A DNA stretch of 64,000 bases from Clostridiales bacterium (GCA_023663185.1 JAMPHY010000015.1:19575-83574), one strand, 5' to 3'; shown: positions 44,592 to 54,366, numbered from the stretch's first letter. Notes: generated by a model from the letters alone, not told the origin. A program made the numbers and translations.

Positions 44592-45626
44592 ATGCAGCCT
44601 ATTAAAGTGTTAGTAGTTGAAGACTCGATTGTTTTCAGAGAGTTATTGGTTCAGAATATGGGAAGAGATCCGGCGATACAGGTCGTGGCGACTGCTAAGG
44701 ATCCTTTTGAAGCAAGGGATCTTATTTTACAGCACCACCCAGATGTTATGACGCTCGATGTAGAGCTTCCTAGAATGAACGGCATTGATTTTTTACGGAA
44801 GCTGATTCCCCAGTATCCGCTGCCTGTCGTAGTTATCAGCTCTTTAAGCGATAAGGTATTCGATGCGATGAATGCGGGCGCGGTGGATTTTGTGGCGAAG
44901 CCTGCAGTGACGAATAGGGCGCAGTTGGAGGATTTTATCAGGAATGAGCTGCTTGTAAAAATTAAGATTGCATCTACGGCGAAGATAAGCAATATCAAGA
45001 AAACCGTACTTACGAATAAGGAACCCTCACAGCATTTAGCGGCTGCGCGCAACAACCTGATAGTTGCAATCGGCGCGTCTACGGGCGGAACGGAAGCAAT
45101 TTATTCGGTGGTAAAAGATTTCGGCACGGATATTCCGGGAATCGTATGTGTACAGCACATGCCGCCGGGATTTACGAAGATGTATGCGAAAAGACTCGAC
45201 GACCAGTGCAGAATCAGCGTGAAGGAAGCGGAGACCGGCGACAGGGTAATGCCGGGGCATATGCTGATTGCGCCGGGCGGCGACAGGCATATGAAGTTAG
45301 TAAAAGTAAACGGCGTATATCAGGTAGAAGTAAAAGCGGGACCGAGGGTAAACGGTCACTGTCCGTCAGTAGAAGTGTTGTTTGAATCGGTGGCGAAGGT
45401 AGCCGGTTCCGACGCGGTAGGAATTATTCTTACAGGTATGGGCGGCGACGGAGGCAAAGGACTGCTGTCCATGCGAAAGGCGGGAGCCAGAACAATCGGG
45501 CAAGACGAGTCTACCTGCGTAGTATACGGAATGCCTAAAGTCGCATATGACTGCGGGGCTGTTGAATATCAGGAAAAATTGAATGATATCGCAAGTAGAA
45601 CCTATGCGTTATTAAATAAAATGTAA
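44592..45626 (+). CDS. cheB: CheB methylesterase/response regulator
   Basis: CheB removes methyl groups from receptors and is activated by CheA. Receiver Asp56 (VMTLDVELPRMNG), then a linker, then the methylesterase domain with Ser163 (AIGASTGG), His189 (CVQHMPPGFT) and Asp286 (TGMGGDGGKG), the full catalytic triad. It lies 28 bases downstream of cheR and 12 bases upstream of a receiver gene. Length 344 is typical. Confidence 0.96.
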   Translation: MQPIKVLVVEDSIVFRELLVQNMGRDPAIQVVATAKDPFEARDLILQHHPDVMTLDVELPRMNGIDFLRKLIPQYPLPVVVISSLSDKVFDAMNAGAVDFVAKPAVTNRAQLEDFIRNELLVKIKIASTAKISNIKKTVLTNKEPSQHLAAARNNLIVAIGASTGGTEAIYSVVKDFGTDIPGIVCVQHMPPGFTKMYAKRLDDQCRISVKEAETGDRVMPGHMLIAPGGDRHMKLVKVNGVYQVEVKAGPRVNGHCPSVEVLFESVAKVAGSDAVGIILTGMGGDGGKGLLSMRKAGARTIGQDESTCVVYGMPKVAYDCGAVEYQEKLNDIASRTYALLNKM

Positions 45627-45638
45627 AGGAGAGAGGAC

Positions 45639-46031
45639 ATGAAGATTCTATTGGCAGAAGATGATTTTGTGACAAGGAAATTCATGGTAAGTTTCCTGTC
45701 AAAGTACGGCGAATGCGATGTTACTGTGGACGGAATGGAAGCAGTAGACGCCTTTATGATGGCGTTAGAGGACGGAGAGCCGTATGATTTAGTCTGTCTC
45801 GATATCATGATGCCAGTCATGGACGGATATCAGTCGCTTGTCGGAATACGAAACCTTGAAAAAGAAAGAAATATTCCCGAAGATAAGGCTGTGAAAGTTA
45901 TTATGACGACTGCGCTTAATGATGAGGCAAACGTTAAAATGGCTTTCGAGCTGGGCTGTACAATATATTCAGGTAAGCCTATAGATCAGGAAAGGTTTGA
46001 GCAGGCTCTTAAAAAACTTAATCTGATTTAA
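45639..46031 (+). CDS. Single-domain response regulator (CheY-like)
   Basis: This 130-residue receiver has acidic EDD (7-9), phospho-Asp55 (LVCLDIMMPVMDGY), Thr in MTTAL and Lys in YSGKPID. No output domain. In position it replaces a classical cheY, between cheB and cheA. No flagellar switch gene is near, so its target may differ from FliM. It probably accepts phosphate from the CheA at 46071. Confidence 0.92.
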   Translation: MKILLAEDDFVTRKFMVSFLSKYGECDVTVDGMEAVDAFMMALEDGEPYDLVCLDIMMPVMDGYQSLVGIRNLEKERNIPEDKAVKVIMTTALNDEANVKMAFELGCTIYSGKPIDQERFEQALKKLNLI

Positions 46032-46070
46032 CTAAGGAACTTATAAGAATATGCAGGAAAGGAGAAGGAT

Positions 46071-48260
46071 ATGGCAGAAGAGTTTAGCACAGACGGTATG
46101 CTGGATATGTACCTGTTCGAGAACGGGCAGCTTTTAGAGCAGCTTCAGGAAATAGTTCTTGAGCAGAAAGATGCTGAAAGCTTTGACGAGGACAGTATCA
46201 ATGAAATATTCAGAACGATGCATACCATAAAAGGTTCTTCGGGCATTATGATGTTCGATGAAATAACGGCTGTGGCGCATAAGCTTGAAGATATCTTTTA
46301 TTTTCTGAGAGAATCCCACCCCGGTAACGTGCCGCATCTTGAACTGGTGGACCACGTATTAGAGGTTGAAGATTTTATCTCAGGCGAGATGGAAAAGATA
46401 AGAAATGGAGATCCGGCAGATGGTAAGTCGGGCGATATTATAAAGGGGCTTGACGAGTTTCTGGATTCCATTAAAGGCGACGGCAAGAAAGGCAAAAAAG
46501 GGAAAAAGGAAGAACCGCCTGCAAATCACCATGAGGAGCCTAAGCAGTTCTACATAGCTCCGGTTGCCACAAGCGCCAGCCATTTTTACAAAATTTATAT
46601 TACGTTTTTCCCTGAAACGGATATGTCAAACGTCCACGCTTATAAGACGGTATATGCTCTAAAGGAAATTGCAGAAGATATTCTGTATTCACCGGAGGAC
46701 ATCGTCTCGGATCCGGACACGGCGGATATCATTATCCAGGAAGGTTTCCGCATTCTCTTGCAGGCACAGAGCAGTGAGGAAGAGATACGCAAGGTCATCG
46801 GTGTAGGATATGACATTAAGAAAGTTGATATTTTTGAATGTAAAGCTGAAGAATTTCATCAGGGATTTGACTTTGGAGGCGATACCGACCATCCGGCGCC
46901 AGCGATTGATCTCGATTCCAGCGTGGAAGAGATAGACGCGCGTACACAGGAAGCTGCCGCTGAAAGCGGAGGAGAGGAAGAAAAAGAAGCTCCCAAACCT
47001 GCAGCTCCTGCAATTAAGCCCGGTGATTTCGTTATCCAGTCCAAAGAACCCGGTAAGAAGAAGAAACTGGCGAAGGATAAGCCGAAGACCGAAAAAGCTT
47101 CGTTCATCAGCGTAAATGTAAGCAAGATGGATCAGCTTATGGAGTTAATCGGAGAGCTTGTTATTTCGGAGTCGGTTGTATTACAGAATTCAGACCTTAA
47201 GGTGCCGGGACTTAACCTTGACAACTTCAATAAAGCGGCGGTGCAGTTATCCAAGATATCAACGGATTTGCAGAACGTTATCATGTCAATGAGAATGGTT
47301 CCGCTTACCAATACCTTCCAAAAGATGAACCGTATCGTATTCGATACCTCAAGGAAGCTGGGAAAAGATATTGAGTTTGTTATGGTCGGAGACCAGACGG
47401 AAGTGGATAAAAACATAATCGAGCATATTTCCGATCCGCTTATGCACATCGTTCGTAACTCCGTAGACCACGGAATTGAGGAACGGCAGAAACGTCTTGA
47501 CAGCGGCAAGCCTGAAAAAGGTAAGGTTACATTGTCCGCTAAGACGGAAGCCGGCAAAGTATGGATAAGCGTAGAGGACGACGGAGCAGGACTTGACAGG
47601 AACAAGATACTTGCTAAGGCAAGGAAACAGGGATTGCTCGATGATAATAAGCCCGATAGCGCTTATACAGACAAAGAGGTATATCAGTTCATTACCCTGC
47701 CCGGATTTTCCACTAATGAGCAGGTTACGGAGATATCGGGAAGAGGAGTCGGCATGGACGTCGTAGTCCAGAATATTCAGGCAATCGGCGGTGCGCTTGA
47801 GATTGAGAGCACGCAGGGCTTTGGCAGTATTATGAGTCTGAAAATTCCGCTGACACTGGCGATTATCGACGGTATCGTTATGGAAATAGGAACTTCTTCA
47901 TTCGTGCTGGAAACGGGCGCTATCAAGGAATTCATTCGCGTAAGCGAAGATATGCTTATTCATGAGCCTAACGGCGATGAATACATCATGATAAGGGGCG
48001 AATGTTTACCGGTAAGACGGCTCGGCGAGTGGTATGGTCTTGCAGAGTATAAGAAGTCCGTAGAAGAAGGGGTAATGTTGATTCTGGAGGTAGAAGATAA
48101 GAAAGTATGTCTTCTTGTAGACAGGCTGATTGGAGAACAGGAAATAGTAGTAAAACCGATTCCTTCATATATTAAGAAGGTTAAGGGCTTATCCGGTTGT
48201 ACACAGCTTGGCGACGGAAGTATTGCTCTAATATTGGACGCTCCCGGATTGATAGAATAA
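46071..48260 (+). CDS. cheA: CheA histidine kinase
   Basis: This is a 729-residue CheA. P1/Hpt domain with phospho-His51 (MHTIKGSSGIMMF), a Lys/Glu-rich linker, a P2-like docking domain (~155-265), a second charged linker, P3 dimerisation helices (~350-410), P4 HATPase with NSVDHGIEERQ, DDGAGLD and GRGVGMDVV, and a P5 CheW-like domain ending ...ALILDAPGLIE. All five domains are intact. It is followed by cheW at 37 bases, and both likely form a core complex with the MCP. AAGGAGAAGG precedes the start. Confidence 0.96.
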   Translation: MAEEFSTDGMLDMYLFENGQLLEQLQEIVLEQKDAESFDEDSINEIFRTMHTIKGSSGIMMFDEITAVAHKLEDIFYFLRESHPGNVPHLELVDHVLEVEDFISGEMEKIRNGDPADGKSGDIIKGLDEFLDSIKGDGKKGKKGKKEEPPANHHEEPKQFYIAPVATSASHFYKIYITFFPETDMSNVHAYKTVYALKEIAEDILYSPEDIVSDPDTADIIIQEGFRILLQAQSSEEEIRKVIGVGYDIKKVDIFECKAEEFHQGFDFGGDTDHPAPAIDLDSSVEEIDARTQEAAAESGGEEEKEAPKPAAPAIKPGDFVIQSKEPGKKKKLAKDKPKTEKASFISVNVSKMDQLMELIGELVISESVVLQNSDLKVPGLNLDNFNKAAVQLSKISTDLQNVIMSMRMVPLTNTFQKMNRIVFDTSRKLGKDIEFVMVGDQTEVDKNIIEHISDPLMHIVRNSVDHGIEERQKRLDSGKPEKGKVTLSAKTEAGKVWISVEDDGAGLDRNKILAKARKQGLLDDNKPDSAYTDKEVYQFITLPGFSTNEQVTEISGRGVGMDVVVQNIQAIGGALEIESTQGFGSIMSLKIPLTLAIIDGIVMEIGTSSFVLETGAIKEFIRVSEDMLIHEPNGDEYIMIRGECLPVRRLGEWYGLAEYKKSVEEGVMLILEVEDKKVCLLVDRLIGEQEIVVKPIPSYIKKVKGLSGCTQLGDGSIALILDAPGLIE

Positions 48261-48296
48261 AGAATAAGAAAATATAAAGAAAGGAACGGTAATCAT

Positions 48297-48839
48297 ATGG
48301 AAGAAGTAAGCGAATTGAAGAGACAGATTGAAGAGACTCAGGCTGCTTCTAATGAGCATGATGAACAGAAGGGTAAGTACATGACTTTTAAGTCAAAAAA
48401 TGAGTACTTCGGTTTGGGAATCCAATATGTCAATGAAATCATTCAATTACAGGCGATTACGGCGATTCCCGAAACAGAGGATTACATTAAGGGATTGATT
48501 AATTTAAGAGGTAAGGTCATTCCTGTTGTTGACGTTAGACTACGGTTCAGACAGGAACCGTTTGAATATAACGACAGGACTTGTATCATCGTCATTAATA
48601 TCAGGTCCATGATGGTCGGGTTAATCGTAGAACAAATCGCAGAAGTGGTCGAAATCAAGGAAGAAGACATTCTCCCGCCTCCGACTTTCGGCCGTGGCGA
48701 TGTAAAGAACAAATATGTTTATGGTATCGGCAAGGTCGGAGATGCAGTCAAACTTTTGCTTGATCCTGATAAATTATTAAATGATGAAGATTTATCAGTT
48801 GTAGAGCAGGCAAATGAAGTAAATATTGATGAAGAATGA
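48297..48839 (+). CDS. cheW: CheW coupling protein
   Basis: CheW links CheA to chemoreceptors. The CheW fold covers ~25-165 (YMTFKSKNEYFGLGI, IPETEDYIKGLINLRGKVIPVVDVRLRF, IVEQIAEVVEI). Short charged extensions flank it, so at 180 residues it is slightly longer than usual. The MCP starts 13 bases downstream. Confidence 0.95.
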   Translation: MEEVSELKRQIEETQAASNEHDEQKGKYMTFKSKNEYFGLGIQYVNEIIQLQAITAIPETEDYIKGLINLRGKVIPVVDVRLRFRQEPFEYNDRTCIIVINIRSMMVGLIVEQIAEVVEIKEEDILPPPTFGRGDVKNKYVYGIGKVGDAVKLLLDPDKLLNDEDLSVVEQANEVNIDEE

Positions 48840-48851
48840 GAGGTATGAGAG

Positions 48852-50207
48852 ATGAAAAATGTGAAAATTAAAGTAAGATTGATTGGTGCATTTGCTATTT
48901 CAATGGTGTTGATGATAATCAACGTAATCTTTGGAATGATGGCGCTTGAAAACATGACAAAGACAGAGGCAGACGCTGAACAAAAATACGCGGATAATGC
49001 AGTTATGCTTTCCTTTGTAATCTTGGGAATATCCATAGTTGTTACGGTAGCGTTGGCGTTATCTATTGTTAAGGAAATTGATTCTTCCTTAAAGCAGTTG
49101 GTAGCAGCTTCTAAGGACATAGCGCAAGGCCGTGTTAATATTGAACTTAAGAAACATGGCAACAACGAATTTGGCGAACTGATTGACGAATTTAAAGCAG
49201 TAATAGATAACAGTAAATATCAATCGGGTATTGCGGAAGAAGTGGCGCACGGTAATCTGACAGTTGCCGTTAAACCCTCCTCAAACGACGATATGCTGGG
49301 TAACTCCTTAAAGAAATTGGTAGAAGATAACCTTCATACCCTGAGCAATATCTCTGAGGCAGGTTCTCAGGTAACAATCAGCGCATCTCAGGTAGCGAGC
49401 GCATCTCAGGCATTGGCACAGGGCTCAACCGAGCAGGCAAGCGCAATACAGGAGATTACCGCTTCTATCGATGAAATTGCAGAGAAGACCAAAGACAATG
49501 CAGAGCAGGCTAATTCAGCGGCAAATCTGGTTTCACGCGCTATCGAAGACGTACAGCAGGGTAACGGTCAGATGCACGAAATGGTAAGCGCTATGCAGGC
49601 CATTAATAAGTCTTCCGAGAGCATTTCAAAGATTATTAAGACTATTGATGATATCGCATTTCAGACCAATATCCTTGCTTTGAACGCAGCAGTTGAGGCA
49701 GCAAGAGCAGGAGAGGCAGGAAAAGGTTTTGCAGTTGTAGCGGAAGAAGTAAGAAGTCTTGCACAGAAGAGTGCGGCTGCATCGGCTGAAACGGCTGAGT
49801 TGATTGAAGACTCAATCGATAAGGTTAATTCCGGTTCCAGAATCGCAGAAGACACAGCGAAGGCAATGGAAGAAATCGCTAAGGTTGTACAGGATAGTGA
49901 GATGATTATTAACGGTATCGCAGAATCCTCCAACTATCAGGCTACGGCGGTTGCTCAGATAGAGCAGGCAATCACACAGGTATCACAGGTAGTACAGACC
50001 AACTCAGCTACCAGTGAAGAGTGTGCGGCAGCAAGCGAAGAACTTTCCAATCAGGCTTCCAGAATGCGCGAAATGCTTTCTGTATACAATCTTGGTTCAG
50101 GCGGCGGCAGCGGTTCATCATCTTCCTACAGAAGCAGCGGCAGCTATTCAAGTTCAGCTTCTAATGAGCAGATGATTTCATTAGACGACGACTTTGGCAA
50201 GTATTAA
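48852..50207 (+). CDS. Methyl-accepting chemotaxis protein with minimal extracellular loop
   Basis: This is a 451-residue chemoreceptor. TM1 (~11-32) and TM2 (~51-73) are separated by only ~18 residues, so there is no classical extracellular ligand domain. HAMP covers ~74-125. The signalling domain contains the conserved tip [20 protein letters not shown] followed by [17 protein letters not shown]. The C-terminus has a Gly/Ser/Tyr-rich linker and SLDDDFGKY, with no obvious CheR-tethering pentapeptide. It may sense membrane or cytoplasmic signals. The nearby cheR/cheB suggest adaptation by methylation. Confidence 0.95.
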   Translation: MKNVKIKVRLIGAFAISMVLMIINVIFGMMALENMTKTEADAEQKYADNAVMLSFVILGISIVVTVALALSIVKEIDSSLKQLVAASKDIAQGRVNIELKKHGNNEFGELIDEFKAVIDNSKYQSGIAEEVAHGNLTVAVKPSSNDDMLGNSLKKLVEDNLHTLSNISEAGSQVTISASQVASASQALAQGSTEQASAIQEITASIDEIAEKTKDNAEQANSAANLVSRAIEDVQQGNGQMHEMVSAMQAINKSSESISKIIKTIDDIAFQTNILALNAAVEAARAGEAGKGFAVVAEEVRSLAQKSAAASAETAELIEDSIDKVNSGSRIAEDTAKAMEEIAKVVQDSEMIINGIAESSNYQATAVAQIEQAITQVSQVVQTNSATSEECAAASEELSNQASRMREMLSVYNLGSGGGSGSSSSYRSSGSYSSSASNEQMISLDDDFGKY

Positions 50208-50241
50208 TTTAAGGCAGATGAAATAAATGTAATAATGAATC

Positions 50242-50270
50242 CGGCACAGGAACGTAAGGCTCCTGTGCCG
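50242..50270 (+). other. Perfect hairpin between MCP and Hpt genes
   Basis: CGGCACAGGA (50242-50251) and TCCTGTGCCG (50261-50270) form a 10-bp stem with a 9-base loop and no T-run. It may stabilise or partially terminate the chemosensory transcript before the Hpt gene. Confidence 0.45.
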
Positions 50271-50313
50271 TACTCGATTAAACTCTGGTTATCGGAAAGG
50301 AGTATGATTTATA

Positions 50314-50667
50314 ATGGGTATGTTTGAAGAGTTAAAAGACTTAGGCGTGGATATCGACGGCGGTTTGAAACGTATCGGCGGAAATGAAAAGCTTTATACC
50401 AGATTACTTGGTAAGTTCATAGACGCGGTTAATACATATAATGTACAGGCTGACTTCGACGCCGCAGACTGCAAAGAAATAATTGAAAAGACACACGCCC
50501 TTAAGGGAACATCGGGCAATCTCTCCCTTACGCCTATTTATGAGGCGTATACGAAGATAGTTGATTTGCTTAGAGCAGAAAAGGTTGAAGAAGCAAGGGC
50601 AATACTTGTAGATGTACTTCCCATTCAGGAAAAAATTGTTGATTGTATTAAGAGCCATATGGAGTAG
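50314..50667 (+). CDS. Stand-alone Hpt phosphotransfer protein
   Basis: This 117-residue helical protein has phospho-His61 in EKTHALKGTSGNLSLTPIY, the Hpt signature. It accepts and passes phosphate between receivers. It ends the chemosensory cluster. The two hybrid kinases (4800 and 35281) lack an Hpt domain, so this protein could link either of them, or CheA-related receivers, to an output. Partner choice is inference. Confidence 0.9.
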   Translation: MGMFEELKDLGVDIDGGLKRIGGNEKLYTRLLGKFIDAVNTYNVQADFDAADCKEIIEKTHALKGTSGNLSLTPIYEAYTKIVDLLRAEKVEEARAILVDVLPIQEKIVDCIKSHME

Positions 50668-50694
50668 TAATTAGCATATAATTAGGTTATTTCT

Positions 50695-50738
50695 AAAAGT
50701 CGTAAATCTTACGCTTTGCAAGGTTTACGACTTTTTTT
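50695..50738 (+). terminator. Intrinsic terminator of the chemosensory operon
   Basis: AAAAGTCGTAAA (50695-50706) pairs with TTTACGACTTTTTTT (50724-50738) and ends in a T-run. Confidence 0.85.
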
Positions 50739-50799
50739 CGGTTTTTGGCACAATATGTCTTTGACACATTGACTATTATATGATAGAGTATAGACATGT

Positions 50800-50808
50800 T
50801 GTTATAAT
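50800..50808 (+). promoter_or_regulatory. Extended -10 promoter of the lipoprotein gene
   Basis: TGTTATAAT, an extended -10, lies 27 bases before the ATG at 50836. A good -35 at the normal distance is not apparent. Confidence 0.4.
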
Positions 50809-50835
50809 ATATGCTTTTAATATGGAGGAAATCTA

Positions 50836-52146
50836 ATGAAAAGAAAATTAGTTGCTATACTACTGGCAGCGCTCATGGTAAGCGGTGTTACTGCATGCGG
50901 TAATCAAGTACCGTCAGCATCGGACGTCACATCTGGAAGGGTTAGTTCTTCGGAGAATGATAAAGAAGTTGAAGAAAACAAAGAGGAAGAAGAAAAGCAG
51001 GACGAAGAAGCTGAAGAAAAAGAAACCGAAGAAAAAGAAGAGAAGGAAGAAAAGGAAGAGAAAGAAACAAAAGCTTCCGCTAAAGGTGTTGTTTTCGGTT
51101 CCGATGAAGCAAAAGGTTATGACGGATTTGAATATCTGACAGAAGAGCTTATCTCTACTTCTGAAACCAAGTCGGGAAATAAGGTAAGCTATTCGGCGTT
51201 TGTTCCGGACGACTATCCGTATGTTTCAGGCGATAGGGCGAGCGGAGAGCGTATGGGTGTTGAATTAGAGGTAGATATAGCTCCTTATCTGCAATATAAC
51301 GCTCAGGACTATACCATAGCAGAGAATCTTGAGGAATATGTAGAAGAAGAGTTTTCATATTCCAGTTATGAATATGGAATTGAAATCGGTGAAGTAGAAG
51401 AGATTGACGATGATACCGCAGTCTGTGTTGTTACTTATATGTATTATAGCACATATGATGACAGCTATACGCCTTTCTATAACGTGTACAAGCTTCAGGA
51501 TATGGGAGATAACGTTATGGCGCTTATCACAGTTTCCATCGAAGCTGAGGAAACCACAGGTAAGACGCAGGCGCTTTTAGATGAAATATCCTCCTTCTAT
51601 CAGATGGATATCGATTGGGACGATTCTTTTGCCGATACCAAGAGAACCGCATTTGAGAATAGTGATGAGTATAACAGCGACGCTTTCAATCTGGTATATA
51701 TGTCCTTTGAGCTTCCTGACGGTTGGGAGAAAGACACTAACAGCAGCACATACAGCGAGCCTATCTTTGCACCGGGCGGAAATGCGCGCAGGGCAAACGG
51801 CTATATCGGCGTAAGCAAGGAATATTCTTCTGATAACTATGTAGAAGCGTTGTTAGACGATGTAGACTTTACAGCAGAAGCATTGTCAGAGTCGATGGGT
51901 GATGAAGTAAGCGATGTTCAGGTTGAGGCTATAACCGACACATTCATGGGTGAAGTAGCTAAAGTCGAAATGAAGGTTTATGACGACGACATAGACGGAA
52001 ACGGTACGGGAATTGTATACTATGGATATGACGACTATACAGTTTATATGATAGTTGCCTTTATCAGCGAGGACGCAAGCGATGAAGAAGTAGAAGATGT
52101 AAGAGCGGCGCTGGATATGATTTTTGAGACGGGGAAATTAAACTAG
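50836..52146 (+). CDS. Lipoprotein with acidic/Lys-rich low-complexity region
   Basis: This is a 436-residue lipoprotein with a signal peptide and lipobox ending VTAC (Cys21). Residues ~45-80 are repeats of Glu and Lys (EEKE units), a probable flexible spacer. Two similar-looking beta-rich modules follow: one around SETKSGNKVSYSAFVPDDY to IDDDTAVCVVTYMYYSTYDD, the other around NLVYMSFELPDGW to YYGYDDYTVYMIVAFISED. I do not recognise a family. It stands alone, between terminators at 50695 and 52191, with TGGAGGAAA as RBS. Confidence 0.85.
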   Translation: MKRKLVAILLAALMVSGVTACGNQVPSASDVTSGRVSSSENDKEVEENKEEEEKQDEEAEEKETEEKEEKEEKEEKETKASAKGVVFGSDEAKGYDGFEYLTEELISTSETKSGNKVSYSAFVPDDYPYVSGDRASGERMGVELEVDIAPYLQYNAQDYTIAENLEEYVEEEFSYSSYEYGIEIGEVEEIDDDTAVCVVTYMYYSTYDDSYTPFYNVYKLQDMGDNVMALITVSIEAEETTGKTQALLDEISSFYQMDIDWDDSFADTKRTAFENSDEYNSDAFNLVYMSFELPDGWEKDTNSSTYSEPIFAPGGNARRANGYIGVSKEYSSDNYVEALLDDVDFTAEALSESMGDEVSDVQVEAITDTFMGEVAKVEMKVYDDDIDGNGTGIVYYGYDDYTVYMIVAFISEDASDEEVEDVRAALDMIFETGKLN

Positions 52147-52190
52147 GCGTGCTTTTGATGGCAACAGAGAAGTTTCTTATATGATAATAG

Positions 52191-52222
52191 AAAAGGTCAG
52201 GTATAATAGCCTGACCTTTTTA
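52191..52222 (+). terminator. Intrinsic terminator after lipoprotein gene
   Basis: AAAAGGTCAGG (52191-52201) pairs with CCTGACCTTTTTA (52210-52222). Confidence 0.8.
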
Positions 52223-52299
52223 AGCAGGTGATTACGGTATTCTCTTTTGCTGTCACGAGTTTAAAGCCAAAACAGAAAATTTACTTCGTAAATTATCTG

Positions 52300-52354
52300 G
52301 AACAAAAACGGAGCTCCATGCCTAAAAAGCGGTAAGTCGCTCCTTATTTTGTTC
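52300..52354 (+). other. Imperfect long hairpin upstream of the YdcF gene
   Basis: GAACAAAAACGGAGC (52300-52314) pairs with GCTCCTTATTTTGTTC (52339-52354), with one small bulge and one mismatch. No T-run follows. It lies 62 bases before the start codon, so it may be part of that gene's leader. The rest of 52223-52416 shows only a small AATTTAC/GTAAATT hairpin. Confidence 0.4.
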
Positions 52355-52416
52355 ATGTAGGCTAAACTCTGGTAATTAAAATAGAGATAATTATTTGATA
52401 TGGGAGAAGCGAATAT

Positions 52417-53163
52417 ATGAAAAAAGAGATTGTCTGTGTATTGTGCGCGGTATTTTGTTTCGTATACTGCTTGGTTATTTTTAGTATAAGGTCGGGGACA
52501 CATATGTATCTGATATGGGCGGCGGGCGGTGTCTTTTTTGTGGCGCTGGCGTTTTTTCTGCACTTTGAGATGTGGGGTAGGCTGCCTTCGGTTTTAAGAA
52601 AAGTGGTGTTAGTAGGGCTTTTGCTTGGAACGCTGATATTTGTGATTGTAGAGGGCTGTATTATCAGTGGTTTTGGGGCGAAGGGTGAGAAAAATCTGGA
52701 TTATATTATCGTCTTGGGAGCGCAGGTTAAACAGAACGGGCCTTCGGCGGCGCTTAAATTCCGGCTTGACAGGGCGTATGATTATCTGGTTGATAACGAA
52801 AATACTATCTGTATTGTTTCAGGCGGACAAGGCCCAAACGAACCTTTTTCCGAGGCGCAGGGAATGTACGATTATCTGATAAGTAAAGGGATTGAGCCGC
52901 AGCGTATCATTATGGAGGATAAGTCCACCGACACTTCGGAGAATATTGCCTTTAGTATGAAGTTTCTGGATAAAGAGAACGACAGCGTGGGGATAGTAAC
53001 GAATAACTTTCATGTTTTCCGCGGTGTGCACCTTGCCAAACATCATGGAATTAAAAGCGTTTACGGCATATCGGCGTACTCCGATAAGTTTTTTCTACTT
53101 AACAATATGGTGCGCGAATGTGCCGGAATTTTAAAGGATTTGCTTTTTGGAAATCTGATTTAA
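52417..53163 (+). CDS. YdcF/SanA-family membrane protein (DUF218)
   Basis: This 248-residue protein has three N-terminal TM helices (to ~75), then a DUF218 domain: DYIIVLGAQVKQNGPSAALKF, VSGGQGPNEPFSEAQGMYDYL, GIEPQRIIMEDKSTDTSENI and IVTNNFHVFRGVHLAKHHG. The family is linked to envelope barrier function (SanA type) and its biochemistry is unclear. It is followed after 80 bases by a TPR lipoprotein, possibly a second envelope factor. The GGGAGAAG RBS is well placed. Confidence 0.92.
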   Translation: MKKEIVCVLCAVFCFVYCLVIFSIRSGTHMYLIWAAGGVFFVALAFFLHFEMWGRLPSVLRKVVLVGLLLGTLIFVIVEGCIISGFGAKGEKNLDYIIVLGAQVKQNGPSAALKFRLDRAYDYLVDNENTICIVSGGQGPNEPFSEAQGMYDYLISKGIEPQRIIMEDKSTDTSENIAFSMKFLDKENDSVGIVTNNFHVFRGVHLAKHHGIKSVYGISAYSDKFFLLNNMVRECAGILKDLLFGNLI

Positions 53164-53243
53164 TGATTGGCGGAAAAGGTTTTATGTGATAGAATATTTT
53201 TATAGACGTGTAGAGTATATATGATTGACATAGGACGAGATAA

Positions 53244-54287
53244 ATGAAAAAAACAAATCTTTTGGCGGCAGCTATGCTTATGTTGCTGCTATGTGTCGGG
53301 TGTGGCGCGGAGGAAGAAAAAGACAATATATCGGCAGGTATGGAGGCGGTTCAAAATCTGGAATATAAAGAGGCTGTTTCGTACTTTAATGAGGCGGCGG
53401 CAGAAGGCGCTGACACAAGGCTGATTAATCGCGGGCTTGGACTTGCGTATATGGGAATGTCGCAGTATGAAGATGCGATTTCCTGTTTTGAGACGGCACT
53501 CAAAGCAAGCGATGGCAGACTTCGGGAAATTGATTTTGATATTAATTACTATCTTGCTACGGCTTATTATAGAAACGGGCAGTCGCAGGAAGCAATCACT
53601 ACATATGACGCGATTTTGGCGCTTCGCCCTAAGGAAAAGGAAGCATATTATCTGCGGGGCTGCGTTAAGCTTTATGGCGGCGATTTTGAGAACGCCAAAG
53701 CAGATTTTGATCAGACTATCAGCTTAGACGCACAGGATTACGATAAATTGATACAGATATATGATGTGTTGGTGGATAACGGTTATAAAGAGGTCGGCAA
53801 AGAATATCTGTTACAGGCGGCAGCACAGAATGAAAGTAATATGACAAACTATGATTTAGGGCGGATTTATTACTATCTGGAGGATTATGAGAACGCGAGG
53901 TCGTATCTTCTGCAGGTAAAGATTTCAACGGATTATGAAGCGGCGCTGTATCTTGGAAGAACATACGAGGCGTTAGGGGACTATAATTATGCTTCCAGTA
54001 TTTATAACGATTATGTTCTGATAGACCAGACTAAAGCGGAGATATATAACCAGCTCGGTCTGTGCCATATGCAGATGGGTAATTATGATTCCGCACTGTC
54101 GGCGTTTCAGACGGCGATGAATATCGAAAATAATGAAATGATGCAGTCGCTTAAGTTTAACGAGATAGTTGCCTATGAGTATCTTGGCGATTATAAGGCG
54201 GCGGCAGCGTTAATGAGCGATTACCTTAAGACCTATCCTGATGATGAGGCTGCGCAGAGGGAGTATAAGTTTTTAAGGACGAGATAG
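53244..54287 (+). CDS. TPR-repeat lipoprotein
   Basis: This is a 347-residue protein with a signal peptide and lipobox LCVGC (Cys20), then about eight tetratricopeptide repeats. They include GLAYMGMSQYEDAISCFETA, AYYRNGQSQEAITTYDAIL, YYLRGCVKLYGGDFENAKAD and LGLCHMQMGNYDSALSAFQ. TPR repeats form protein-binding solenoids. It is expected on the outer face of the membrane. The preceding RBS is weak (CGAGAT). Partner unknown. Confidence 0.92.
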   Translation: MKKTNLLAAAMLMLLLCVGCGAEEEKDNISAGMEAVQNLEYKEAVSYFNEAAAEGADTRLINRGLGLAYMGMSQYEDAISCFETALKASDGRLREIDFDINYYLATAYYRNGQSQEAITTYDAILALRPKEKEAYYLRGCVKLYGGDFENAKADFDQTISLDAQDYDKLIQIYDVLVDNGYKEVGKEYLLQAAAQNESNMTNYDLGRIYYYLEDYENARSYLLQVKISTDYEAALYLGRTYEALGDYNYASSIYNDYVLIDQTKAEIYNQLGLCHMQMGNYDSALSAFQTAMNIENNEMMQSLKFNEIVAYEYLGDYKAAAALMSDYLKTYPDDEAAQREYKFLRTR

Positions 54288-54323
54288 GCGGTTTAGGCGT
54301 AGGCAGCAGAGGCATATATGTTT

Positions 54324-54366
54324 CTATACTGTTTGCAGATTGAGCGTGCATATCTTGACAGTATAG
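54324..54366. other. Intergenic inverted repeat before Nudix-like gene
   Basis: CTATACTGT (54324-54332) and ACAGTATAG (54358-54366) are a perfect 9-bp inverted repeat around 25 bases. It follows a GCATATATGTTTC sequence that resembles the CATATGCTT part of the long inverted-repeat arms. Could be a terminator without a T-run or an operator. Confidence 0.4.

Noticed and set aside
40011-50667. Classical flagellar chemotaxis operon
   Set aside because: No fli, flh, cheC, cheD or motor gene is present, and receivers carry HD-GYP-type outputs.
50885-51139. Lys-rich open frame overlapping the lipoprotein gene
   Set aside because: It is the shifted reading of the Glu/Lys low-complexity DNA. The lipoprotein frame has a lipobox, RBS and full length.
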